NCBI RefSeq assembly: GCF_014195505.1
Contig: NZ_JACIBV010000001.1
Coordinates: forward strand, 3,038,001 to 3,102,000
DNA length: 64,000 nucleotides
Direction of reading: 5' to 3'
From: Nonomuraea dietziae
GTDB taxonomy: Bacteria; Actinomycetota; Actinomycetes; Streptosporangiales; Streptosporangiaceae
The notes under the pieces were generated by a model. That model was not told the DNA's origin and searched no databases. It saw only the letters and a list, made by a program, of their open reading frames with translations. Shown here piece by piece: positions 37,443 through 46,133 of this stretch; position 1 is the stretch's first letter, and every line of letters starts with the position of its first letter. A program made the position numbers and the translations under genes.

Positions 37443-38138
37443 ATGGACGCCACCGAGATCCAGCGCGCGGTCGAGTTGGAGGACCGCCACTGGTGGTACC
37501 GGGAGCGGCGCGCCATCCTCGCCCGCGAGCTGCGCCGCATCGGCCGTCCCGGGCGCGCCCTCGACGTCGGCGCGGCGGGCGGCGGCAACACCAGGGTCTT
37601 CAGGCGCTACGGCTGGAGCGCCCTGGCCGCCGACTACTCCGACACCGCCGTCGCCTACGCCAGGCAGCGCGGGCTCGAGGCCATCAAGGCCGACCTGCGC
37701 TGCCTGCCCCTGGACGACGCGGAGTTCGACCTGGTCACCGCGCTCGACGTGCTCGAGCACATCGACGACGACAAGGCGGCGGCGGCCGAGATCGCCAGAG
37801 TGCTCAAGCCAGGCGGCACCGCCTTCGTCGCCGTGCCGTGCGACATGCGGCTGTGGTCGGCGCACGACGTGGCGCTCGGCCATCACCGCCGCTACACCCG
37901 CGAGGAGCTCCGGCTGCTGATCGAGGGCGCGGGGCTGGTGATCGAGCGGCTGTGGAGCTGGAACGTCCTGCTCAGGCCGGTGGCCGCGATCCGCAGGCGC
38001 AAGGCGACCGGCTGTGACCTGGAGGAGCTGCCAGGCCCTGTGAACCTGGCGCTGTCGGCCGTCGTGATGGCCGAGCGCTTCCTTCCCGTCTCGTCTCTGC
38101 CGGGCGTGTCGCTGATGGCGCGCGCCCGGCGCCGATGA
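37443..38138 (+). CDS. SAM-dependent methyltransferase
   Basis: 231 residues, class I methyltransferase: ALDVGAAGGGNTRVFRRYG (motif I), DLVTALDVLEHIDDD (motif post-I and IV) and RVLKPGGTAFVAVPC (motif VI). The start ELEDRHWWYRERR and the later HHRRYTREEL are typical of methyltransferases that sit beside glycosyltransferases of the dolichol-phosphate-mannose-synthase type. A sugar or lipid-linked substrate is likely. The stop is 7 bp before the GT2-GtrA gene. Confidence 0.5.
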   Translation: MDATEIQRAVELEDRHWWYRERRAILARELRRIGRPGRALDVGAAGGGNTRVFRRYGWSALAADYSDTAVAYARQRGLEAIKADLRCLPLDDAEFDLVTALDVLEHIDDDKAAAAEIARVLKPGGTAFVAVPCDMRLWSAHDVALGHHRRYTREELRLLIEGAGLVIERLWSWNVLLRPVAAIRRRKATGCDLEELPGPVNLALSAVVMAERFLPVSSLPGVSLMARARRR

Positions 38139-38145
38139 GGCGGCC

Positions 38146-39357
38146 GTGACCGCCGCCGTCGAGGGGGTCCCCTTCGTCCCCGACAGCGCCACCAGGACCG
38201 TCACCGTCGACATCATCATCCCCGTGCTGAACGAGGAGCGCGCGCTGCCCCGGTGCGTGGAGACGGTGCACCGCTTCCTCAGGGAGTCCTTCCCGCTGCC
38301 GTGGCGGATCACCGTCGTCGACAACGGCAGCACGGACCGCACGTGGGAGCTGGCCACCGACCTCTCGCGCCGCCTGGACGGCGTGGCCGTCATGAGGCTG
38401 GACCAGCGGGGCAAGGGCGCGGCGGTGAAGGCCGGCTGGACGGCGAGCGGCGCCGACGTGGTCGCCTTCATGGACGTGGACCTGTCCACGGGGCTGCACG
38501 CGCTGCTCCCGATGGTCATGGCGGTGGCCTCTGGCCACTGCGAGGTGGCCATCGGCAGCAGGCTGCTCGACGGCGCGCGCATCAGGCGCAGCTTCCGCAG
38601 GGAGGTCATCTCCAGGGCCTACAACAGCCTTCTCAGGGTGGGGTTCAGGGCCGGGTTCACCGACTCCGCCTGCGGGTTCAAGGCGGCGAGGGCGGAGGTG
38701 ATCCGCCCGATCCTCGCCAGGGTCGCCGACGACGAGTGGTTCTTCGACACCGAGATGCTGCTGATCGCCGAGCACAACGGCGCACGGGTGCGCGAGGTGG
38801 CGGTGGACTGGGTGGAGGGCACCGACTCCAAGGTCGATCTCTGGCGGACCGCCCTGAGCGACCTGCGCGGACTGGTCAGGGTGTCGAGGGCGATCTCCTC
38901 CGGCGCTGCCACGGTGGAGATCCCGCAGGTGCCCGGGCTCGCGCCCGCGCGTCCCCGGCCCTCGGCGGACGGGCCGAGGGCCGAGGGCCTGCGCAAGGTG
39001 GTCACGTTCGGGCTGGTGGGGCTAGCCTCCACCGTGGTGCACGCCGGCCTCTACCTGCTGCTGCGTGCCGGCATGGCGGCCGAGGCGGCCAACCTGTTCG
39101 CGCTGGCGGCCACCGCGGTCGTCAACACCGAGGCGAACAGGCGATGGACGTTCAACAGGGGCGCGGGCAGAAGGGCGGTCGTGCACGCCAGGGCGGGCCT
39201 GCTGTTCCTGCTCAACTTCGCCGTCACCACCGCCGCGGTAGTGGTCGTGGGCGCGGGTGTCCGCTGGCTGGAGGGGCTGGCGCTGGTGGGGGCGTCGATC
39301 GGGGTGACGGTGATCCGTTTCACCGTGCTCGACCGCTGGGTCTTCCGCTCCCGCTGA
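38146..39357 (+). CDS. GT2 polyprenyl-phosphate glycosyltransferase fused to a GtrA-like domain
   Basis: 403 residues. Residues 20-250 are a DPM1-like GT2 enzyme: VDIIIPVLNEE, VVDNGSTDRTW, DXD at Asp110/Asp112 (FMDVDLSTG), then SACGFKAARAEVI. It would transfer a sugar to polyprenyl phosphate on the cytoplasmic side. Residues 281-400 are a GtrA-like domain with four membrane helices (FGLVGLASTVVHAGLYLLL, then WTFNRG), a putative flippase of the lipid-linked sugar. GTG start with a GAGG just before. With the methyltransferase it forms a small cell-envelope glycosylation unit. Confidence 0.5.
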   Translation: MTAAVEGVPFVPDSATRTVTVDIIIPVLNEERALPRCVETVHRFLRESFPLPWRITVVDNGSTDRTWELATDLSRRLDGVAVMRLDQRGKGAAVKAGWTASGADVVAFMDVDLSTGLHALLPMVMAVASGHCEVAIGSRLLDGARIRRSFRREVISRAYNSLLRVGFRAGFTDSACGFKAARAEVIRPILARVADDEWFFDTEMLLIAEHNGARVREVAVDWVEGTDSKVDLWRTALSDLRGLVRVSRAISSGAATVEIPQVPGLAPARPRPSADGPRAEGLRKVVTFGLVGLASTVVHAGLYLLLRAGMAAEAANLFALAATAVVNTEANRRWTFNRGAGRRAVVHARAGLLFLLNFAVTTAAVVVVGAGVRWLEGLALVGASIGVTVIRFTVLDRWVFRSR

Positions 39358-39477
39358 CCTCCCTCGACGGTCAGCTCAGCCCCCGGCAGCCGCTCACACA
39401 CGCCCTGGCGCCGCCGGCTGGTCACCCCCGGACTCGTCGACGGCCTCGCGGCCACCCCGCCTCCCTCAGGGAGTAGG

Positions 39478-39500
39478 CCACCGACCATCGCGATCGGTGG
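39478..39500. terminator. possible hairpin between convergent genes
   Basis: CCACCGA-N9-TCGGTGG, perfect 7-bp arms, between the GT2-GtrA gene and the TPR gene. No T-run; probably a terminator for one or both. Confidence 0.5.
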
Positions 39501-39546
39501 AGCCAACTTGATCTCAACCGGTGATCCAAGGTCGCATGAGAGAGCG

Positions 39547-40053
39547 TTAGAGGTCGAGGAGTCGCAGGGCCGCTTGACTGCTCGCGATCAGCTCGGGGTC
39601 GCCTTTCGCCATACGCAAAGCCAGGGCCTCATGCAGCACCTCGCGCGCCTCCTGTCTGCGACCCAGGTCAACGAGGGTCCTGCCGAGATGCTGGAGCGCG
39701 AAGGACACCATCTCGGGTACCTCCTTCCTGGCCAGGTCGACCATCTCGCGGCAGAGAGTCTCCGAGGTCGCCATGTCGCCTGAGTAGCGGTAGGCGTCGG
39801 CCAGATTGATCGACGCCGCGATCCTCCTGCCGCTCGTGTCCGCCAGATCGAGCGCACGGTTGAGGTGATCGATCGCGTCGCCATGCTCGCCCAGAAGCAG
39901 CAGTCCCACCCCGAGCGCCCGCGTCGTGGTGTAGTCGGCGGGGTCCTGCGCGCGGGCCGAGTTGACGAGCGTGGTGAGCCGATCGCGGTCGCCGGGGACC
40001 ATCCGTTGCCGCTCGTCGTATGTGATGAGCTGGTTGATTTCCTGGAAGAGCAC
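39547..40053 (-). CDS. TPR-repeat protein
   Basis: 168 residues from GTG at 40053 (no ribosome site; start uncertain). Three helical repeat pairs are readable: TTRALGVGLLLLGEHGDAID, AASINLADAYRYSGDMATSE and ALQHLGRTLVDLGRRQEARE. The spacing near 40 residues is that of tetratricopeptide repeats, a protein-binding scaffold. No other domain. Partner unknown. Located between a tRNA-Ala gene and a glycosyltransferase. Confidence 0.5.
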   Translation of the reverse strand: MLFQEINQLITYDERQRMVPGDRDRLTTLVNSARAQDPADYTTTRALGVGLLLLGEHGDAIDHLNRALDLADTSGRRIAASINLADAYRYSGDMATSETLCREMVDLARKEVPEMVSFALQHLGRTLVDLGRRQEAREVLHEALALRMAKGDPELIASSQAALRLLDL

Positions 40054-40343
40054 AGCCGAACAGTAGGGTGCGCGTTCATGGGGAGCAACGGCGAGCCAAA
40101 CAGCGAGAGTGTTCAGTGACGGGCCACCAGCGTGGCGCTTCGAGGATGGTGCGGTCGGCCGGATACACGGCACACCCCGCGTCAGCTCCGACGACCCCAC
40201 AGAGCCGATCGCCCCGCTCCTGCACGTCACCAGGGCCGGAAAACGCAAGAGCGGCGGCGTCATCACTGACACCGCCGCCACAAGCACTTCGGCGCTACTC
40301 GCCACTGCTCTAGATGAGCCGTGTTTGAGTAACCGCCTTTGGG

Positions 40344-40416
40344 TGGAGCTAAGGAGACTCGAACTCCTGACCCCCTCCATGCCATGGAGGTGCGCTACCA
40401 ACTGCGCTATAGCCCC
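40344..40416 (-). tRNA. tRNA-Ala (anticodon GGC), second copy
   Basis: All 73 bases equal the gene at 27928: same G3-U70 pair and anticodon GGC (plus-strand 40381-40383). The flanks differ, and there is no second tRNA-like element or clear terminator here. A minus-strand TACACT near 40432 is a candidate -10 box. Confidence 0.5.
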
Positions 40417-40485
40417 GTGCAACGTTGGTTAGTGTAGCCGAATCCGCCGCTCACCACGAATCGAAGCATGTGCCACTCTCGGGGC

Positions 40486-41385
40486 ATGACTACGGAGATT
40501 TTCCATGAGCACCGGGTCCTGCTGGTGGGGGTCGCCTACCGGATTCTCGGCAGCGCCGCCGACGCCGAGGACGTGGTGCAGGAGGCCTGGCTGCGCTGGT
40601 CGGGGGTCGAGCACGAGAGCGTCGCCGACCCCAAGGCGTACCTCATCAGGGTCACCTCCCGCCTGGCGATCGACCGGTTGCGGTGGGCGCAGTCCCGGCG
40701 GGAGTCGTACGTGGGCCCGTGGTTGCCCGAGCCGATCGTCACGACGCCCGACGTGGCCGAGCGCGCCGAGCTCTCCGACTCGGTGGAGCTGGCGCTGCTG
40801 GTGGTGATGGAGAGGCTGTCGCCGCTCGAGCGGGCGGTGTTCGTGCTGCGTGAGGCGTTCGACCTGCCGTTCTCCGAGATCGCCGAGGTGATCGGCAGGT
40901 CGGAGGCGGCCACCAGGCAGTTGGCCAGGCGCGCCAGGGAGCACGTGCAGGAGGGCCGGCCCAGGTTCGACGCCGACAGGGTGCGGCGCAGGGAGATCAC
41001 CGAACGGTTCATCAACGCCGCGACGAGCGGGGATCTCGAGGGCCTCATGGCGCTGCTGTCCGACGGCGTGACGCTGGTCGGGGACGGCGGCGGCAAGGCC
41101 AGGGCGCCCCTCAGGGTGCTGGTGGGCCAGGCGAAGGTCGGCCGCTTCCTCACCTCGGCCGCCTCGCCGAGCGACATCCACAAGTTCATGGGCTCGATCG
41201 GCGTGGAGGAGTACGCGGAGCTGACCTTCGAGGTGGCCTCCTTCAACGGCGGGCCCGCAGCCGTGATCAGCACCGCGGGCCGGGTGGTGACGGTGATCTC
41301 GCTGGTGGTCGTGGACGGCAGGATCGACACGATCTACCTCATCGCCAATCCGGAGAAGATGGCCCATCTCCATCAGGCGTCCTGA
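40486..41385 (+). CDS. ECF41-family RNA polymerase sigma factor
   Basis: 299 residues from ATG at 40486. Region 2 is RVLLVGVAYRILGSAADAED, region 4 is LSPLERAVFVLREAF followed by FSEIAEVIGRSEAATRQLAR. Group-specific signs of ECF41 are all present: WLPEP in the linker (79-83), a SnoaL-like C-terminal extension with DGGGK (200-204), and NPEK near the end (288-291). In this group the extension, not an anti-sigma factor, controls activity. ECF41 genes normally have a COE (carboxymuconolactone decarboxylase/oxidoreductase/epimerase) target next to them; none is seen. Confidence 0.5.
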   Translation: MTTEIFHEHRVLLVGVAYRILGSAADAEDVVQEAWLRWSGVEHESVADPKAYLIRVTSRLAIDRLRWAQSRRESYVGPWLPEPIVTTPDVAERAELSDSVELALLVVMERLSPLERAVFVLREAFDLPFSEIAEVIGRSEAATRQLARRAREHVQEGRPRFDADRVRRREITERFINAATSGDLEGLMALLSDGVTLVGDGGGKARAPLRVLVGQAKVGRFLTSAASPSDIHKFMGSIGVEEYAELTFEVASFNGGPAAVISTAGRVVTVISLVVVDGRIDTIYLIANPEKMAHLHQAS

Positions 41386-41389
41386 CCGG

Positions 41390-42322
41390 CTAGGCGTACC
41401 AGTCGCCGGCGATCTCCTGGATCGACTTGCTGCCGCCCCGCACGTACGCGCCCAGGGTCAGAACCTGCGTGATCGACTGCGGGTCGTTGAGGAGGCTGAA
41501 GACGTAGAAGGAGCCGCCGTCCCTGGTGTGGAAGCCGTACGGGCGGGTGAAGGAGTCGTAGCCCATGTACATGCCCTTGGAGACCCGAGCGAAGGCGCGG
41601 CGGCTGTAGTTGTCCTTGGCCAGCCGGTAGCCGCTCCTGCCCGCCTTCTCGTTGGTGGAGTAGTTCCAGAAGGTTTTGTACTCCTGTGCGATGGTCGTGC
41701 CCGTGCCGATCGGGGCGGCGGTGACGTAGCCGTCGGCGTCCAGCTTCGGCGCGGGTATCCGCTGGCCGTAGTGCAGCGGGGTCTTGGCGGCCAGCTTGAA
41801 GGACTCGCCCTTCAGCCGCGAGAAGGCCAGGATGTGCGCGCGGTCCTGGCCCTGGTAGGTGGCGTGGAGGAGGAACCACTCGACGCCCTCGGGCTGCTCG
41901 CTCGGCACGTAGTAGGTCTGCCTGCCGGTCAGCCTGATCGGCTTGCGGGCCCTGTTCTTCTGGCCGTCCTCCACGTGGCCCTTGTCGAGCACGATCTCGT
42001 GCCGCATGCCGTCGGCGAACAGCGTGTCCCTCTTGTCGTCGTCGTCCCACCAGTCGCGGTCCTTGACGGTCTTGTTGTGCTCGGCCAGCCAGCCGGCCGC
42101 GGCCTGCCTGGCCTGCTGGACGGTCAGCCGGGCGGGCGAGGGAGTGGGGCTCGGCGCGGGAGTGGAGGACGCGGGAGATGGCGAGGACGGCGACGAAGGC
42201 GAGGCCGAGGGCGCGGGAGAGGGGGAGGCCGGCGCGGCGGCCCGCTGGGCGACGATGCTCGGCACGACCGTGCACCCGGCGAGGCTCACGGTCAGGACGG
42301 CGGCGAGCGACGCCTTGCGCAT
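41390..42322 (-). CDS. lipoprotein of unknown function
   Basis: 310 residues from ATG at 42322, with GAAGGGG before it. A lipoprotein signal ends SLAGC (Cys at about 17), then about 40 residues of Ser/Pro repeats, then a folded domain with VQQARQAAAGWLAEHNK, YYVPSEQPEGVEWFLLHATY, DSFTRPYGFHTRDGGSFYVFS. It is predicted to be surface-anchored. I do not recognise a family. Convergent with ECF41 with only 4 bp between stops. Confidence 0.5.
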   Translation of the reverse strand: MRKASLAAVLTVSLAGCTVVPSIVAQRAAAPASPSPAPSASPSSPSSPSPASSTPAPSPTPSPARLTVQQARQAAAGWLAEHNKTVKDRDWWDDDDKRDTLFADGMRHEIVLDKGHVEDGQKNRARKPIRLTGRQTYYVPSEQPEGVEWFLLHATYQGQDRAHILAFSRLKGESFKLAAKTPLHYGQRIPAPKLDADGYVTAAPIGTGTTIAQEYKTFWNYSTNEKAGRSGYRLAKDNYSRRAFARVSKGMYMGYDSFTRPYGFHTRDGGSFYVFSLLNDPQSITQVLTLGAYVRGGSKSIQEIAGDWYA

Positions 42323-42513
42323 GTACTCGATCCCCTTCGCAAAACTATGACAAATGACAACGAAGGACACCGTACCGGACCATCTACCGGGTTCCATGCG
42401 GTACCGGCCTCCTGGCGTGCCAGGCTGATCATCACGGGGGCATGCGGGACACGGGGATCCTGCTGCGGTTCGTGCCCTCCTGTCATCTGACTCGGTCGCG
42501 AAGGGGGCATCAC

Positions 42514-43743
42514 ATGCCGCAGTTAAGAAGCCGTCTCGTCGTGGGCGCCGCCGCCCTGGCGGTGGCGGCCACCGGCGTCACGATCCTCATGCCCATGGGG
42601 ACGGCCTCGGCCGCCAGGTTGGAGGCCACCTGCGCCAACACGCTCGACGACGCGAAGACGCTCCAGGCCGCGATCGACTCCTCCAAGGACGGGGACGAGA
42701 TCGTCGTCAAGGGCCCCTGCCTGGTCAACGCGACGATCAGCCTGCCTGGCCGCCGCACCTTCCGCGGCGACTCCAAGGCGGGGACGGTCATCAAGCAGGC
42801 CGACGGCGCCAACCTGCCCGCCCTGCTGGCCTCCGAGGGGTGGGTCAAGAACTTCGACACGAGCGACGACACGCTCCGCGTCGAGCGCCTCACCATCGAC
42901 GGCAACCGCGACGCGAACACCGGCACCGTCGCCCTGATGCTGCGTTCGTGGAACGCCAGGATCTACGACATCGACGTGTACGGCGCGCCGTCCGACGGCA
43001 TCCGCATCAGCAACCCGTCGAAGGACGGCGTCATGCTGCGCAACACCATGGTGAACAGCGTCATCAGCGACGTCTACATCGCGGGCGCGGTGGAGGCGGG
43101 CCTCAGGGTGGTCGACCCCGGCAACTCCGTCACCGACTGGACCTTCCAGCGCTCGTGGATCGGCTTCAGCGGCACGCACGCCATCCAGAGCGACAACGCC
43201 GCGGGGTGGACCTTCAGCGACCTCCACCTGTACGCGACGCCCAAGCACGCCATCGACGCCCACCGCTGCTTCGGCACCTCGATCCACAACAACTACATCG
43301 AGGACTTCGGCGCGGAGAGCAAGGCGAACGAGACCTACTACGGCATCCGCTGCGACCTGCAGGGCGAGGCCAACACCACCATCACCGCCAACAGGATTCA
43401 CAAGTTCCTGCCGCCGCCGAACGGGCTGCAGGAGCTGACCAAGGCGTGGAAGCTGAGGGCGGCGCCGCCCGAGCGCAGGCGCGACACCGCCGCCGGGCCG
43501 CTTCCCGCCGACGTCGACTTCGTCTACCTGGCCCTGGACGGCGTCAACTACGGCACGGGGCACGCCGCGGTGACGGGCAACACCATTCTCGGGCACGGCA
43601 CGAAGCGGGAGACGGGCCTGCTGTTCACCAAGGGCGACGGCGAGGGCCAGGCGATGTCCGTCGTCTCCACCGCCAACCTCGTCGACAACGTCGGCACCCC
43701 TCGCAGGATCGGCCCAGGTGTGAGGCTGCGCAGGAGTTACTGA
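42514..43743 (+). CDS. secreted right-handed parallel beta-helix protein
   Basis: 409 residues. A Sec signal ends TASA (residue 33). The body has repeats of the pectate-lyase-like beta-helix: AIDSSKDGDEIVVKGP, RVERLTIDGNRDANTG, IYDIDVYGAPSDGIRIS, TFQRSWIGFSGTHAIQSDN and TSIHNNYIEDFG. Such proteins bind or cut polysaccharides; catalytic residues cannot be assigned. AAGGGGG stands 6 bp before the ATG at 42514. Single transcription unit. Confidence 0.5.
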   Translation: MPQLRSRLVVGAAALAVAATGVTILMPMGTASAARLEATCANTLDDAKTLQAAIDSSKDGDEIVVKGPCLVNATISLPGRRTFRGDSKAGTVIKQADGANLPALLASEGWVKNFDTSDDTLRVERLTIDGNRDANTGTVALMLRSWNARIYDIDVYGAPSDGIRISNPSKDGVMLRNTMVNSVISDVYIAGAVEAGLRVVDPGNSVTDWTFQRSWIGFSGTHAIQSDNAAGWTFSDLHLYATPKHAIDAHRCFGTSIHNNYIEDFGAESKANETYYGIRCDLQGEANTTITANRIHKFLPPPNGLQELTKAWKLRAAPPERRRDTAAGPLPADVDFVYLALDGVNYGTGHAAVTGNTILGHGTKRETGLLFTKGDGEGQAMSVVSTANLVDNVGTPRRIGPGVRLRRSY

Positions 43744-43819
43744 CCCGGCGCCGACCGCCTGTCGAACACATGGGGATTCCATGCCGTTAGGCCGGCCCTG
43801 TGCTGGGCACGCGCAGGTC

Positions 43820-44683
43820 ATGCCAGAAGAAGCGAATGCCACACCACCCGCGCAGAGCCAGCCGTACCCGGGAAAGAGCGGGGAGATGTCGCCCGAGCCG
43901 CGCGACGAGATGCGCGGCTACGAGGGCAGGGGCCTGCTGCGCGACAAGAGAACGCTGATCACAGGAGGCGACTCGGGGATCGGGCGCGCCGTCGCCGTCG
44001 CGTTCGCGAAGGAGGGGGCCGACGTCGCGATCGCCTACCTCAGCGAGCACGAGGACGCCAACCACACCAGGAAGCTGGTGGAGGCCGAGGGGCGGCGGTG
44101 CGTGCTGCTGCCAGGCGACCTGCAGGACGCCGACCACTGCGTCGCGGTTGTCGAACAGGCGGTGGCCGAGCTCGGCGGCCTCGACGTCGTGGTGAACAAC
44201 GTGGCCTACCAGGCGCCTGTCGAATCGCTCGAGGAGCTGACCGACGAGCAGTGGGAGCGCACGTTCGCGGTGAACATCCACAGCTACTTCCGCGTCACCA
44301 AGGCGGCGCTGCCGCACCTGCGCGAGGGCAGCGCGATCATCAACACCTCCTCCATCAACGGCCTGCGCGGCAACAAGACGCTGATCGACTACGCCGCGAC
44401 CAAGGGCGCCATCAACGCCTTCACCTACTCCATGGCGCAGAACCTCGTCGAGAAGGGCATCAGGGTCAACGCGGTCGCTCCGGGGCCGGTCTGGACGCCG
44501 CTGATCCCTGCGACCATGCCGCAGGAGAGGGTGGAGTCCTTCGGCCAGCAGGCCCCGATGAAGCGGGCGGCCGACCCGGACGAGATCGCGCCCTCGTACG
44601 TCTTCTTCGCCGCCGACCGGCTGTCGTCGTACTACACCGGCGAGATCCTGGCCCCCGTCGGCGGCGAGACCCTGCCCGGCTGA
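43820..44683 (+). CDS. SDR-family oxidoreductase (general-stress YghA/YhdF-like)
   Basis: 287 residues. The N-terminal extension (PYPGKSGEMSPEPRDEMRGY) is typical of the YghA/YhdF group. The dinucleotide loop is TGGDSGIGRAVA, the catalytic Ser is in NTSSINGLRGN and the YxxxK motif is YAATK. It should reduce aldehydes or ketones with NAD(P)H; the true substrate is unknown. ATG at 43820 is preferred over one at 43781. Intact, unlike the degenerate SDR at 305-865. Confidence 0.5.
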   Translation: MPEEANATPPAQSQPYPGKSGEMSPEPRDEMRGYEGRGLLRDKRTLITGGDSGIGRAVAVAFAKEGADVAIAYLSEHEDANHTRKLVEAEGRRCVLLPGDLQDADHCVAVVEQAVAELGGLDVVVNNVAYQAPVESLEELTDEQWERTFAVNIHSYFRVTKAALPHLREGSAIINTSSINGLRGNKTLIDYAATKGAINAFTYSMAQNLVEKGIRVNAVAPGPVWTPLIPATMPQERVESFGQQAPMKRAADPDEIAPSYVFFAADRLSSYYTGEILAPVGGETLPG

Positions 44684-44742
44684 CGGGGCGGGATCTACGC
44701 AATCGAGAGGCCCGTCAGACCAGAACGCGCAGGTCAAGCCGG

Positions 44743-44748
44743 TACGGT
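44743..44748 (+). promoter_or_regulatory. -10 box of a leaderless amidase gene
   Basis: TACGGT, 7 bp before the ATG at 44756, without ribosome site; the same layout as at 32014 and 52607. Confidence 0.5.
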
Positions 44749-44755
44749 ACGAATC

Positions 44756-45520
44756 ATGCGCGCCGACAAAGCGGTGACGCTCGCCGCACTGGTGGCGCTG
44801 TCCACCGCGTGCGGCGGCGCGCCCACTTCCGCACAACAGCATCACGCGCCCGCTCCGCCGCTGGCGGGGAAGGTGGTCGCGATCGACCCCGGCCACAACG
44901 GGGGCAACGCCTCGCACCCCGAAGTGATCAACAAGCTCGTCGACATCATCACCCAGCGCAAGCCGTGCAACACCACGGGGACGCAGACCCGCGCCGGGTA
45001 CACCGAGCACGCGTTCACCTGGGACGTCGCCCGCAGGCTCACGCCGATATTGGAGAAGATGGGCGCCACGGTGGTGCTGACCAGGCCCGACGACAAGGGC
45101 GTGGGACCGTGCATCACCGAGAGGGCGGCCACCGCCAACAAGGCGAAGGCGGACGCGGTGGTGTCGGTGCACGCCGACGGCGCGGGCGCCGGCGGGCACG
45201 GCTTCCACGTGATCCTTCCCGGCCTGGTGCAGGGGCACAACGACGCGATCGTCGATCCGTCGAGGCGGCTCGGGCTCGCCGTCCGCGACGCCTACAGGGA
45301 GGGCACGGGCCTGCCGTACGCGACCTACATCGGCAAGGATGGTCTCGACACCCGCACCGATCTGGGCGGGCTCAACCTGTCGACCCGTCCGGCCGTGTTC
45401 GTCGAGTGCGGCAACATGGGCAACGCCGGCGACGCCGCCAAGCTGTCCGATCCCGCCTTCCGCGAGCGCATCGCCGCCTCTCTCGCGGCCGGGGTCGGCA
45501 AGTATCTCGGCGGTCGCTGA
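44756..45520 (+). CDS. N-acetylmuramoyl-L-alanine amidase (Amidase_3), lipoprotein
   Basis: 254 residues with a lipoprotein signal (Cys19 in LSTAC). Zinc ligands of the AmiC type are visible: His47 in DPGHNGG, Glu84 in TEHAF, His139 in SVHAD, and the catalytic Glu217 in FVECGNMGN. It cuts the bond between muramic acid and L-Ala in peptidoglycan on the outer side of the membrane, so it takes part in cell-wall turnover or separation. A leaderless promoter precedes it. Confidence 0.5.
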   Translation: MRADKAVTLAALVALSTACGGAPTSAQQHHAPAPPLAGKVVAIDPGHNGGNASHPEVINKLVDIITQRKPCNTTGTQTRAGYTEHAFTWDVARRLTPILEKMGATVVLTRPDDKGVGPCITERAATANKAKADAVVSVHADGAGAGGHGFHVILPGLVQGHNDAIVDPSRRLGLAVRDAYREGTGLPYATYIGKDGLDTRTDLGGLNLSTRPAVFVECGNMGNAGDAAKLSDPAFRERIAASLAAGVGKYLGGR

Positions 45521-45551
45521 ACCCGGCGTTCTCCCAGCTCAGCCTCTTGTT

Positions 45552-45563
45552 GGGGTCAACCCC
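45552..45563. promoter_or_regulatory. palindrome upstream of the cupin gene
   Basis: GGGGT-CA-ACCCC, perfect 5-bp arms, 37 bp before the ATG at 45600, followed by TGTAAGACT. Possible operator or spaced promoter element of the MerR kind; weak. Confidence 0.5.
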
Positions 45564-45599
45564 CGGTGTAAGACTGGAGGCGAAGGAAGGGGGGACGTC

Positions 45600-45962
45600 A
45601 TGATCGAGGTCAAGAGCATCGACAAGCCGGACGAGCGCCGCGACTTCCCGAACGGCCACCTGGAGGTGTGCAGCCTCAGCGGCCTGACCTTCGGGGTGGC
45701 CACGTTCGAGCCCGGGTGGCGCTGGTCAGAGTCGGTCAAACCCATCGCGGGCACCGACTCGTGCGAGGTGTACCACAACGGCTTCGTCGTCTCGGGCAGG
45801 ATGCGCATCAGGATGAACGACGGCGCGGAGGCCGAGGTGGGCCCGGGCGACGTCTTCGTCTGCCAGCCAGGCCACGACGCCTGGGTGGTCGGTGACGAGC
45901 AGGCCGTGATCTACGACTTCGCGGGCGGCGCCGCCGACTATGCCAGGTCGCAGGCCGAATAG
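45600..45962 (+). CDS. cupin-domain protein
   Basis: 120 residues: VATFEPGWRWSESVKP, CEVYHNGFVVSGRMRIRMND, GPGDVFVCQPGHDAWVVGD. The two cupin motifs are present but the usual metal-binding His of motif 1 is partly replaced (YHNG), so metal binding is uncertain. A small-molecule binding or isomerase role is possible. A long GAAGGAAGGGGGGA ribosome site precedes the ATG. Monocistronic. Confidence 0.5.
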   Translation: MIEVKSIDKPDERRDFPNGHLEVCSLSGLTFGVATFEPGWRWSESVKPIAGTDSCEVYHNGFVVSGRMRIRMNDGAEAEVGPGDVFVCQPGHDAWVVGDEQAVIYDFAGGAADYARSQAE

Positions 45963-46133
45963 CGGCCGGCCGCGCCCGTCGGCGGCTCGGCCCTCACCTC
46001 CGCGCCGGGCCGCCCGAACGGCCGGCGACGTTTGCCATTGCTTGTCCTACCTGTGGATCTCCGCAGCTCGACCCCATGGGGACGTCCCCGTAGCCTCGAA
46101 TCACCGGGAGCGACGAGGGGGGAGGACGTCATC

